A stretch of 33,650 bases of DNA, taken from the NCBI GenBank assembly GCA_002361535.1, contig DETG01000120.1, positions 6,311 through 39,960 of the forward strand, written 5' to 3'. The stretch comes from Prevotella sp. UBA3294. Its GTDB lineage: Bacteria > Bacteroidota > Bacteroidia > Bacteroidales > Bacteroidaceae. Below the pieces are notes generated by a model that worked only from the letters and a program-made list of their open reading frames with translations, was not told where the DNA came from and made no database searches. Each line of letters opens with the position of its first letter. The first letter of the stretch is position 1. The translations under genes were made by a program, and so were the position numbers. Below, one piece after another: positions 1 to 8,041 of the stretch.

Positions 1-331
1 TTTTTGTTTTTATTCCCGAACGAGAGTATCTTCGGCAAAGCTAGAGAAAATCAATATTTCACACAGAACCAAAGGTCACTCAAAGCAAAGCGGAGAGAAA
101 AAGCACGGAATTGGAAATCGGCGCTTTAGTGGAAGCCAAATCACGGAAAAATTAATCAGCCTGTACGGCTGATCGTCCTTGAAGTCCTTAAAGTCCGTAG
201 AATAATAAAAGAGAGAAACAACGGAATAAACGGAAAATGATCCTTAAAGCCGCCCCTTTGATGGGGCGAGCTTACCTTAGTGAAAGAGCGACGGGAGAAG
301 CGGTCCCGCTGAGTAAACTGAGAGTAAAACC
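1..331. other. Intergenic region downstream of the HTCS gene
   Basis: No convincing gene is seen on either strand; the only open frames are short and have no recognisable protein character. It holds the 3' untranslated region of the minus-strand regulator, with a terminator-like hairpin at 147-173. A second GC-rich hairpin at 251-268 (CGCCCC/GGGGCG) has no T-run after it on either strand. Confidence 0.6.
147..173 (-). terminator. Probable Rho-independent terminator of the HTCS gene
   Basis: Positions 155-161 (ATCAGCC) pair perfectly with 167-173 (GGCTGAT) around a 5-base loop. Read on the minus strand, the hairpin is followed by TAATTTTT. It lies about 160 bases past the stop of the regulator at 332. 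The stem is only 7 bp and the T-run is interrupted, so strength is uncertain. Confidence 0.5.
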
Positions 332-3300
332 TCATTGTTCTCTTTTCCTGTACTCTTTCGGAGTGGTTCCGTATTTCTGTCGGAAGCACTTTGTGAAATA
401 TCCGGCATCACGGAAGCCCACGGCGTATGCCACCTCCGTGATGTTGAGAGTTGTTGTTTCGATGAGATGTTGGGCCTTCACCAAGCGGATCTCCTTGACA
501 TAATCTACGGGTGCGAAGCCTGTCAGGCTCTTCAGTTTCTTGAAGAACGCACTGCGGCTGAGTCCCATCTCGGAGGCTAAGTTATCGATACGGAAATCCT
601 CATCTTGCAGATTCTCCTCGATGATCCGTTGGATACGTTGTACGAACTCCACATCCTGTTTGATGAGATGTTGCTCGTAGGCATCCTCGTTCTTGTTTTC
701 TGTTGTAGTCTCTCCTGCCGTTTTGTCGTTTACCCCCAAGGTCATCTTACGCTGGAAGATACGTTGCTCTTCTAACAGCTGCTCGATCCTGGCCATCAGG
801 ATCTCGCTGCTGAACGGCTTGGTGATGTATGCGTTTGCCCCTGTTGTCAGTGCCAATTTATGTACGTCATCTCCCTGTCTTGCCGTAAGGACAATCACTG
901 GGATATGACTCACGGAGAAGTCATGGCGTACCCGGCGCAGCACCTCCAGTCCGTCGATACCCGGCATCATCAGGTCGGTAACAATCACATCGGGATGATA
1001 CTGATAGACTTTCTTCAGACCGTCCTCTCCATTGTGTGCCACAAACAGCTGGTATCGGTCTTTCATCTGCAGCCGCAGCAGATGACAGAGATCCATGTTG
1101 TCTTCGATGAGCAGGATGACAGGTGCATCACTGACGGGTGAAGAAAGGTCTTCGTTGGAGAGATCCTCAGGAGTTGTCACCGCGTATTCCTTGTGGGTAA
1201 CACCATCTGCCGACTGGTCGTTCAGGTAAACCACGGTGCTGTCGGCATCGAAATGTTCCTTGTCGGTAGGCAGTTCTACGATGAAGGCAGCCCCATGGCC
1301 CTCCATCAGGTTCTCTGCCCAGATACGTCCTTGGTGCATTTTCACATACTCACGGCTCAGTGAGAGTCCGATGCCTGTGCCTCCAGGATTTTGGTCGGAA
1401 GGATGTCCAGAGGATTCAGCCTGTGCAAAGCGTTCAAAGATCTCCTCTAACTGTGTCTCGGGGATACTGGCCCCATCATCTTCCACACGTAGGGTGCAAC
1501 GCCGCGAAGCCTCGTCGTTCTCCAAGACCACTCGGATGGCACCGTCCTCTGAGGTATATTTAAAGGCATTGCTCAACAGATTGTTCACTACCACACCGAT
1601 CTTCTCTACGTCGCACCATACCCAGGCAGGCTCCTGGGGTAGTTCGAAGCTGAAGGCAATGCGTCGTTCCTCGGCTAACATTCGGTATTCGTGTCGGAAA
1701 CGTTCCAGCAGTTGTCGCAGATCGAGGCAGGAAACACGTAGCTTCATCTTCCCGTTCTGTACCTTCCTGAAGTCTAAGATCTGGTTCACCAACTGTAACA
1801 TCTTCCTTGCGTTGCTGTCTATCAGTGCCACATACTCTTTGCCGGTAGGACTCAGTTTCTCGCTTTTCTTCAGTTCTTCCACCGGACCTTTGATCAAGGT
1901 GAGCGGAGTGCGAAGCTCATGACTCACATTGGTGAAGAAGCGGATCTTCAACTCGGCCAGACGGTCGTTGATATATACCTCGTTGCGCATGCGGATCATC
2001 TCCCTGATCAACCGCAAGGCCCCGTACAGCAAAGCGATGAACAGCAGGGCATAGATGGAGTATGCCCACCAAGTGGCCCACCATGGTGGCAGGATGCGCA
2101 CCAACAGTACACGCTCGGAAGCATCATCACCCATTGTCTTCACACGGAAGCGGTATTTCCCCGGTGGCACATTGGCATACGAGGCGATGCGGTTACTGCC
2201 GCTGGCATGCCACTGCGCTTCGTAGCCATCGAGGATATAGGTATAGGAGAGGTCGCCGTTTGACAGGAAGTCAAGCGTGGCAAACTCGATGGTGAACATA
2301 TTCTGATGATGCTTGAGCACAATCTCCTTCGCATAGCGGATACTGCCGTCGTAGATAGGCGGATCGAAGTCTGACAGCTCACGGTTCTGTACCTTGAAGT
2401 CCACGATGAATGTGGCATGCCGCTTGCTGTTCTCCTGTTCCACCTCCTGTGGGTTAAAGGTGAGAAGTCCCTCGCGACAACCCACCAGGATCCGTCCGTC
2501 GCCCATACACAGTGAGGTGTTATCCTCGATGGTCACCACGGGGAAGCCCGACTGCCGTCCATAGTGCCGAATAAAGCCGGAGCGTGTATCCAAACTGGCC
2601 AAGGCGGTCTCCGTGCAGAGCCAGATAAGTCCCTGCCGGTCTTCTACAATCGAGGAGATCACACTACCGTTGGCTTGTTCATCAAAGGCATAATGCTTGA
2701 GTTGGGGAACATGATGTTTCGCATCATAACGCATCAGCTTGCTCAGTCCGCCGCCAAAGGTTCCCATCCAGATATCTCCCCGGCTGTCCTTGAACAGAGA
2801 GAAGATATCACTATCCACTGCCCCCACTACGGGGTCGCGATAGATTTCGAACTGGATATCCGCGGGATTCTTGAAATGACCGTCAAAGCTCATCAGTCCG
2901 TCGGTGGTGCCCACCCACAGTCGTCCGTTCTGGTCTTCCGTGATGGAACGGACACTCATGTAGAGGTCGTAGGCCGGGTAGTTCTTAAAGACATTCCCTT
3001 TATGGTAGAACACCCATCGGTTCCCTTTCCGTTCCATCAAGTTCAGTCCGCCGCCGAAGGTACATACCCACAAGCGGTGCTGACTGTCTTCAAAGGTATA
3101 ATAAACGCGGTCGCTGTTGATGGAATACTTGTCGTTACGGTTGTTGACATGATGGGTCATGCGCCATCCGTCGGGTGCGGAGCCATCGGGCACTGCCAGT
3201 GTCAGACCGGCTCCCTTCGTGGAAAGCCAGAGCTGCCCGTTGCGGTCCTCCATGATATGATAAATGTTCCCCACTGATTTCTCAATGCGGCTCTTCACGT

Positions 3301-4423
3301 TCATCGTCTTTCCGTCAAGACAGAGAAGCATACCATTACGCAACCCCGTCCACAGATCACCGTTGTGCTGTTGGAAGACAGCCCTGACACCACGGTTGTC
3401 GTGGTCGAAAGATGCGATGAAATCGGACAAATGCAGCTGGAAGCTGCGAGGGGGGAAGCTCACCTTATATAATCCTTCATCGGTAGAGGAGAGCCAGAGC
3501 TGTCCGTCATCATCACGATAAAGGTCGTAGAAGTGGAGGGTGGAAGGAGGAAAGGTGAGAGGGGTGGGCGGCAGGGTGAGGGCCGAGGGCATGAAACGCC
3601 ACACATCACCTGTCGGCAGGAGGACGAAGAGGCCATTTGCCCCGGTGTCGGTGAACTTCAGTTCTGTGATACGTTCCCCTGTAGGGATGGTGAAACGATG
3701 TTCCATGCCTGTCTGACGGTCGAGGCATACCAACTGTTGTCCTGCCTCCTCCGTCCAGATCTTTCCTTGACTGTCGGTAAAGGTGGCGATATTCTGAGGG
3801 GGACGGCTCCCTTTCACTACGGCATCGATATGATAATCCATCCCGATCCAGAAAGCACGGTTCTCAGTCTCTCCTCGCACATTGTGCAACAGTCTCATTG
3901 TGGTGGGATCGATATCGGCACGGGCATCGTACAGCTTATTAAGCCTAACCGTTCCGCTGTCGCTGACAAAGGCTTCGTAGAGGTTCTTGTTGCGGGTGAG
4001 CAGCAGTACATGACCGTTGTCCATGCGCTGAATCTTGATCACACGAACATTCTGTGAGACATCTTTCAGCTCGTTGTACACCTCATGGAAACGCTCGCTG
4101 TGCTTATTGAAGAGATAAAGACGGTTATCCACGTTGCGGAGCCACAGGTAGCCGCGACCGTCGTCAACCATGCTGAGAACTTTCTGCGGCGGGATCTCCG
4201 ACTGGTGGGATGTACGGGTGAGATAGGAGGTAAAACGGGCACCGTCGAATGAGCACAAGCCATGCCATGTGCCGATCCACATAAAACCGTCACTGCCTTT
4301 CAGGGTGCTGTACACAGTGTTGTTGGGCAGGCCGTCTTGTTGGGTGTAGTGTTCGATGATCATATCCGACTGGCCAAACAAGAACATGGGCAGACACAAC
4401 AAAAGCCAAACTATCTTTCTCAC
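332..4423 (-). CDS. Hybrid two-component system regulator (HTCS)
   Basis: This 1363-residue inner-membrane protein senses a glycan fragment in the periplasm and regulates the PUL. In order: signal sequence (1-17); a region of Reg_prop beta-propeller repeats (about 25-660, e.g. 'GQLWLS', 'GRLWVGTTDGL'); a Y_Y_Y domain (about 700-765); a membrane segment (about 781-806); a histidine kinase with the phospho-accepting His835 in 'VSHELRTP' and ATP-binding motifs 'NNLLSNAFKYT' and 'GGTGIGL'; a receiver domain with acidic pair 1107-1108, Asp1150 and Lys1202; and a C-terminal AraC-type helix-turn-helix (about 1260-1360). All key signalling residues are present. The start is GTG, the only one giving a proper signal peptide. 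It is divergent from the enzyme operon, the usual position for a cognate HTCS. The ligand cannot be read from sequence; an RG-II oligosaccharide is inferred from the neighbours. Confidence 0.96.
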   Translation of the reverse strand: MRKIVWLLLCLPMFLFGQSDMIIEHYTQQDGLPNNTVYSTLKGSDGFMWIGTWHGLCSFDGARFTSYLTRTSHQSEIPPQKVLSMVDDGRGYLWLRNVDNRLYLFNKHSERFHEVYNELKDVSQNVRVIKIQRMDNGHVLLLTRNKNLYEAFVSDSGTVRLNKLYDARADIDPTTMRLLHNVRGETENRAFWIGMDYHIDAVVKGSRPPQNIATFTDSQGKIWTEEAGQQLVCLDRQTGMEHRFTIPTGERITELKFTDTGANGLFVLLPTGDVWRFMPSALTLPPTPLTFPPSTLHFYDLYRDDDGQLWLSSTDEGLYKVSFPPRSFQLHLSDFIASFDHDNRGVRAVFQQHNGDLWTGLRNGMLLCLDGKTMNVKSRIEKSVGNIYHIMEDRNGQLWLSTKGAGLTLAVPDGSAPDGWRMTHHVNNRNDKYSINSDRVYYTFEDSQHRLWVCTFGGGLNLMERKGNRWVFYHKGNVFKNYPAYDLYMSVRSITEDQNGRLWVGTTDGLMSFDGHFKNPADIQFEIYRDPVVGAVDSDIFSLFKDSRGDIWMGTFGGGLSKLMRYDAKHHVPQLKHYAFDEQANGSVISSIVEDRQGLIWLCTETALASLDTRSGFIRHYGRQSGFPVVTIEDNTSLCMGDGRILVGCREGLLTFNPQEVEQENSKRHATFIVDFKVQNRELSDFDPPIYDGSIRYAKEIVLKHHQNMFTIEFATLDFLSNGDLSYTYILDGYEAQWHASGSNRIASYANVPPGKYRFRVKTMGDDASERVLLVRILPPWWATWWAYSIYALLFIALLYGALRLIREMIRMRNEVYINDRLAELKIRFFTNVSHELRTPLTLIKGPVEELKKSEKLSPTGKEYVALIDSNARKMLQLVNQILDFRKVQNGKMKLRVSCLDLRQLLERFRHEYRMLAEERRIAFSFELPQEPAWVWCDVEKIGVVVNNLLSNAFKYTSEDGAIRVVLENDEASRRCTLRVEDDGASIPETQLEEIFERFAQAESSGHPSDQNPGGTGIGLSLSREYVKMHQGRIWAENLMEGHGAAFIVELPTDKEHFDADSTVVYLNDQSADGVTHKEYAVTTPEDLSNEDLSSPVSDAPVILLIEDNMDLCHLLRLQMKDRYQLFVAHNGEDGLKKVYQYHPDVIVTDLMMPGIDGLEVLRRVRHDFSVSHIPVIVLTARQGDDVHKLALTTGANAYITKPFSSEILMARIEQLLEEQRIFQRKMTLGVNDKTAGETTTENKNEDAYEQHLIKQDVEFVQRIQRIIEENLQDEDFRIDNLASEMGLSRSAFFKKLKSLTGFAPVDYVKEIRLVKAQHLIETTTLNITEVAYAVGFRDAGYFTKCFRQKYGTTPKEYRKREQ

Positions 4424-4427
4424 GTTC

Positions 4428-4459
4428 CAAAGGTACGAATTATTCCGTTATATACCAAC
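4428..4459 (-). promoter_or_regulatory. Candidate sigma-ABfr-type promoter of the HTCS gene
   Basis: On the minus strand TACCTTTG (4435 to 4428) matches the Bacteroidetes -7 consensus TAnnTTTG exactly. GTTG (4459 to 4456), one base off the -33 TTTG, lies 20 bases upstream, the expected spacing. The box ends only 4 bases before the GTG start codon, so transcription would begin at or next to the start codon. Confidence 0.45.
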
Positions 4460-4501
4460 TTTTCTCTGTTTTTTTTTACGATAAGGTACAAAAGGAGGGC
4501 C

Positions 4502-5989
4502 ATGCCGTCTATCATATATAAACTCTTATATATGAGAATGCTTAGATTATGGATTGTGATCCTGTCATTTTTGACAGTGGGAGACGTGATGGCGCAAGAG
4601 CGATATCAGGTGGGAGTGTGTGACTGGATGGTATTGAAGCGCCAGAAGTTGGGAGAGTTTGACTTGGCACGGCAGTTGGGTTGTGACGGCGTCGAATTGG
4701 ACATGGGATCGCTGGGCAAGCGGGAGATGTTCGACAATAAGCTGCGCGACCCTAAGGAGGCCGCACACTTCAAGCACACTGCCGACAGCTTAGGTATCCG
4801 GGTGGGTGCCGTTGCCATGAGCGGCTTCTATGCACAGGATCTCAGCAAGAAAGATACCTATATGCGGTTGGTGGAAGACTGTTTCGATACCATGGATAAG
4901 ATGGGTGACGTGAAAGTGGCCTTCCTCCCGTTGGGAGGCAGCGGCAACGACTGGCCTACCGACAAGGCAAAACGCGCCATCGTCGTGAAGCGTCTCCATG
5001 AGATAGGTGAGGCAGCGAAGGCACGAGGCAAACGGGTGGGTCTTGACACTCCTTTCGATGCCAAGGAGAACCTGCGACTGCTGAAAGAGATCAAGAGTGA
5101 GGGCATTGCCATCTTCTATAAGTTCCAGACGGCCATTGAGAATGGTGTGGATATCTGTGAGGACTTGCAGAAACTGGGGAAGAAGAACATCTGCGCCATC
5201 CATGCCTCTAACACCGATGGCGTTTGGCTGCGCAATGACTCGGCACTTAATGTTCCCGCCATCAAGCAAACGCTCGACAAGATGGGGTGGAGCGGATGGC
5301 TCTTTGTGGAACGCAGCAGGAATGTGAAGATGGTGCGCAATGTGAAGATGAACTATGGTAATAATGTGCGTTACCTGAAAGAGATCTTTAACAGCTATCC
5401 CGAACCCGAGGTGGCACTCAATGACAAAGGGCGCGACCCTGACTATGTGAAAACAATCATTGGACGGGCACAGAAAGCGACCGATGAGCTGGGCATCACC
5501 TGGACCGTCATGGGACAGAATGTGACCAATGTCATTGCGAACCGCTATTTCCAGTTGAATGATATCTATGCAGAACGTGACTCCCTCAAGAAGGAGGGCG
5601 GAGAGAAGAAACAGATCGCCGAAGCTCAATGCGACTCGAAACTCTACCGGTCGCATTTCGGTTTTGATGCCGATCTGCAACGCTACCTGAAACCACATGA
5701 GGTGGAGCGCGTGAAGGATGTGATGACCTACAATGTGGTGAAGGTAACTTATGATGCACAATGTGACATGATCCCATCACTGAAAGAAGAGGAGAAGGCA
5801 CAGATCCTGCTCTGGCTGAAGGAAGCACGAGAGCTGGCTGTCGATGCTGAGAGCTCAAAGAAAAAACACGAGGTGTTCGGGAAATACAAAGGGCGCATCA
5901 ACAATTACCTGGCTAAACGGGGCTACGACCTGACAAAAGAACGTGAGGAATGGTATAAGCGAGTGAAGGCAAGAGGAGGACAATTATGA
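4502..5989 (+). CDS. Secreted TIM-barrel (sugar isomerase/epimerase-like) protein fused to DUF3826
   Basis: About 495 residues, exported. The first part (about 35-300) resembles the xylose-isomerase-like TIM barrel (AP_endonuc_2 type): 'GVELD', 'VGLDTP', 'ICAIHASNTDG' and 'WLFVERSR' sit where that family places metal-binding Glu/Asp, His and Glu residues. The second part (about 305-490) is recognisable as DUF3826, with the motifs 'IANRYFQLNDI', 'DVMTYNVVKVTY', 'ILLWLKEARE' and 'FGKYKGRINNYL'. The reaction is unknown; a periplasmic sugar-modifying or lyase-like role is only a guess. I chose ATG 4502 because GGAGG lies at 4494-4498, although 3 bases away is close; ATG 4532 would give a tidier signal peptide ('MRMLRLWIVILSFL'). 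It is the first gene of the enzyme run, and its stop overlaps the next start (ATGA, 5986-5989), so the two are translationally coupled. Confidence 0.85.
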   Translation: MPSIIYKLLYMRMLRLWIVILSFLTVGDVMAQERYQVGVCDWMVLKRQKLGEFDLARQLGCDGVELDMGSLGKREMFDNKLRDPKEAAHFKHTADSLGIRVGAVAMSGFYAQDLSKKDTYMRLVEDCFDTMDKMGDVKVAFLPLGGSGNDWPTDKAKRAIVVKRLHEIGEAAKARGKRVGLDTPFDAKENLRLLKEIKSEGIAIFYKFQTAIENGVDICEDLQKLGKKNICAIHASNTDGVWLRNDSALNVPAIKQTLDKMGWSGWLFVERSRNVKMVRNVKMNYGNNVRYLKEIFNSYPEPEVALNDKGRDPDYVKTIIGRAQKATDELGITWTVMGQNVTNVIANRYFQLNDIYAERDSLKKEGGEKKQIAEAQCDSKLYRSHFGFDADLQRYLKPHEVERVKDVMTYNVVKVTYDAQCDMIPSLKEEEKAQILLWLKEARELAVDAESSKKKHEVFGKYKGRINNYLAKRGYDLTKEREEWYKRVKARGGQL

Positions 5990-8025
5990 AAAAACTATGG
6001 ATAGCAGTGATGATAGGCTGCGCCACCACAGCGATGGCACAAGGCGGACTGACGGATATGAGTCACAGTCAGCAGGCGAAGATGAAGAATACCCCTTTAG
6101 GTGCCGTGAGATGGACAGGGGGCTTCTGGGGTGACAGGTTCCAGGTACTGAGTCAGACGACGATCTGGGATATGTGGAACACCTGGAATGATCCTGATGT
6201 GTCGCACGGCTTCCGAAACTTCGAGGTGGCAGCAGGAACCGTGGAAGGTGTACATCATGGGCCTCCCTTCCACGATGGGGATATGTACAAGTGGTTAGAG
6301 GCTTGTGCTACCGTCTATGCCGTAACAAAAGACCCTAAGCTCGATGCCTTGATGGACAAGTTCATCGAACAGGTGGCCTTGGCACAGCGAAACGATGGCT
6401 ATATCCATACTCCTGTGGTCATCTCTGAACGTAATGCAGGCATCGACAGTCATGCCGGTGACGATACTAACATCGGTATCGAGATCGGCAGTGATCATAA
6501 GAAAGCCTTTGCCTCACGACTGAACTTCGAGACCTACAACCTTGGACATCTGATGACTGCTGGCATCGTACACAAAAGGGCCACGGGGAAGACTACCTTG
6601 TTTGACTGTGGCAGGAAGGCCGCTGACTTCCTTTACAACTTCCTGACCAATGATGCAGCAGAGCTGTCACGTAATGCCATCTGTCCGTCACACTATATGG
6701 GAGCTGCTGAGATGTACAGGGAGACAGGAGACCAGAAATACCTTACCCTGGCAAAAGGACTGATTGCGATTCGCGACAGTGTGCAAAATGGGGAAGACCA
6801 TAATCAGGACCGTCACAAGCTCCGTGACCAATATGAGGCAATGGGTCATGCCGTGAGGGCCAATTATCTCTATGCCGGTGTTGCCGATCTCTATGCAGAG
6901 ACGGGAGAGGCACAGCTGATGAAGAACCTCTCAGCAATCTGGGATGACATTATTCAGCATAAGATCTATCTGATGGGTGGTTGCGGAGCACTCTATGACG
7001 GTGTGTCACCAGATGGCACAACCTACGACCAGCCCAGTATTCAGCAGATTCATCAGGCTTATGGCCGACAATTCCAGCTGCCGCAAGAGGCTGCCCATAA
7101 CGAGATCTGCGCACAGATCGGTATGCTGCTGTTCTCTTGGCGTATGTTCCAGGTGACTGGGGAAAGCAAATATATCGACAACATAGAGAATGAACTCTAT
7201 AATGGTATCCTGAGCGGAATAAGCCTGAACGGCAAAGACTATTTCTATACTGAGGCATTGCGCCGTACGGCTGAGTTCCCCTATACCATGCGGTGGCCCA
7301 AACAACGACAGCACTACATCTCTTGTTTCTGCTGTCCGCCCAATACGACACGTACCTTGTGCCAAGCACAGGAATATGCTTATTCTCTCTCTGGTGATAC
7401 CTTGTTTGTGAATCTTTATGGAGAGAATATCCTGAAAACCCGCGACCTCGAAGTGGAACAGTCAACCAACTACCCCTGGGAAGGAAAGGTGAAGCTGATG
7501 ATCAAGAAAGCGAAAAGACTCACCTGTGTCAGATTCCATATCCCGGAGTGGTGCGGTAAGTACGACCTACAGGTGAATGGGGAGACCGTGGTATCCTCTC
7601 CCATCCTCACCAGAAAGTTCAAGAAAGGGGATGTCATTGAGATCAGTTTCGAGATGCGTCCTCGTCTGATCGAGGCCAATCCCCTGGTGGAAGAGGCCAA
7701 GAATCAAGTGGCCGTGAAACGTGGGCCTGTCGTTTATTGTCTGGAAGGACAAGACATCGAGGGAGGCTATCGTATCAGTGACCTTGCAATACCTTCTGAT
7801 ATCCAGTGGAAGGAGAAGCCGATGACCATTGAAGGGCACCAGTTCATTGCACTTGAAGGAGATGCTCTTCTGCTAAACCAAGAGAAATGGAACAACCACA
7901 CCCTCTATCGCGAGGTGACCGCCACTCCTTCTAAGAATGTGAAGGTGAGGCTGATCCCATACTATGCCTGGGACAACAGGGGTAATCAGGATATGAGTCT
8001 GTGGCTGAACCTCATCAGAAAGTAG
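5986..8025 (+). CDS. GH127-family glycoside hydrolase
   Basis: 679 residues with a signal peptide cleaved after 'TTAMAQ', so periplasmic. The family (DUF1680) is an (alpha/alpha)6 barrel with a zinc-bound catalytic cysteine. The expected residues are visible: Glu373 and Cys375 in 'HNEICAQIG', and Cys449-Cys450 in 'CFCCPPN'. Founding members are beta-L-arabinofuranosidases, but BT1003 of the B. thetaiotaomicron RG-II locus, as I recall, releases aceric acid. Neighbouring GH141 and GH78 genes in the order of BT1002 and BT1001 favour the RG-II role. The position where I expect the first conserved active-site Glu of arabinofuranosidases (16 residues before Glu373) is Gln357, in 'HQAYGR', which also argues against plain arabinofuranosidase activity. 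It overlaps the upstream gene by 4 bases and is followed 16 bases later by the next. Family assignment is firm; substrate is inferred. Confidence 0.9.
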   Translation: MKKLWIAVMIGCATTAMAQGGLTDMSHSQQAKMKNTPLGAVRWTGGFWGDRFQVLSQTTIWDMWNTWNDPDVSHGFRNFEVAAGTVEGVHHGPPFHDGDMYKWLEACATVYAVTKDPKLDALMDKFIEQVALAQRNDGYIHTPVVISERNAGIDSHAGDDTNIGIEIGSDHKKAFASRLNFETYNLGHLMTAGIVHKRATGKTTLFDCGRKAADFLYNFLTNDAAELSRNAICPSHYMGAAEMYRETGDQKYLTLAKGLIAIRDSVQNGEDHNQDRHKLRDQYEAMGHAVRANYLYAGVADLYAETGEAQLMKNLSAIWDDIIQHKIYLMGGCGALYDGVSPDGTTYDQPSIQQIHQAYGRQFQLPQEAAHNEICAQIGMLLFSWRMFQVTGESKYIDNIENELYNGILSGISLNGKDYFYTEALRRTAEFPYTMRWPKQRQHYISCFCCPPNTTRTLCQAQEYAYSLSGDTLFVNLYGENILKTRDLEVEQSTNYPWEGKVKLMIKKAKRLTCVRFHIPEWCGKYDLQVNGETVVSSPILTRKFKKGDVIEISFEMRPRLIEANPLVEEAKNQVAVKRGPVVYCLEGQDIEGGYRISDLAIPSDIQWKEKPMTIEGHQFIALEGDALLLNQEKWNNHTLYREVTATPSKNVKVRLIPYYAWDNRGNQDMSLWLNLIRK

Positions 8026-8041
8026 GAGACCAATCATTGAA

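Noticed and set aside
251..268. GC-rich hairpin as a terminator of the HTCS gene
   Set aside because: The stem is good, but no T-run follows on the minus strand; the hairpin at 155-173 fits better.
2564..3277. 237-codon open frame on the plus strand, and another of 228 codons at 1236-1922
   Set aside because: Both are opposite the HTCS gene, whose domains are recognisable through the whole span; these are shadow frames.
4262..4501. N-terminal extension of the TIM-barrel gene by 80 codons
   Set aside because: It runs into the start of the divergent HTCS gene and would bury the signal peptide; the ribosome site at 4494-4498 supports 4502.
4790..5761. 323-codon open frame on the minus strand
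   Set aside because: It lies wholly opposite the TIM-barrel/DUF3826 gene, has no signal, motif or operon context, and its sequence is the antisense reading of conserved domains.
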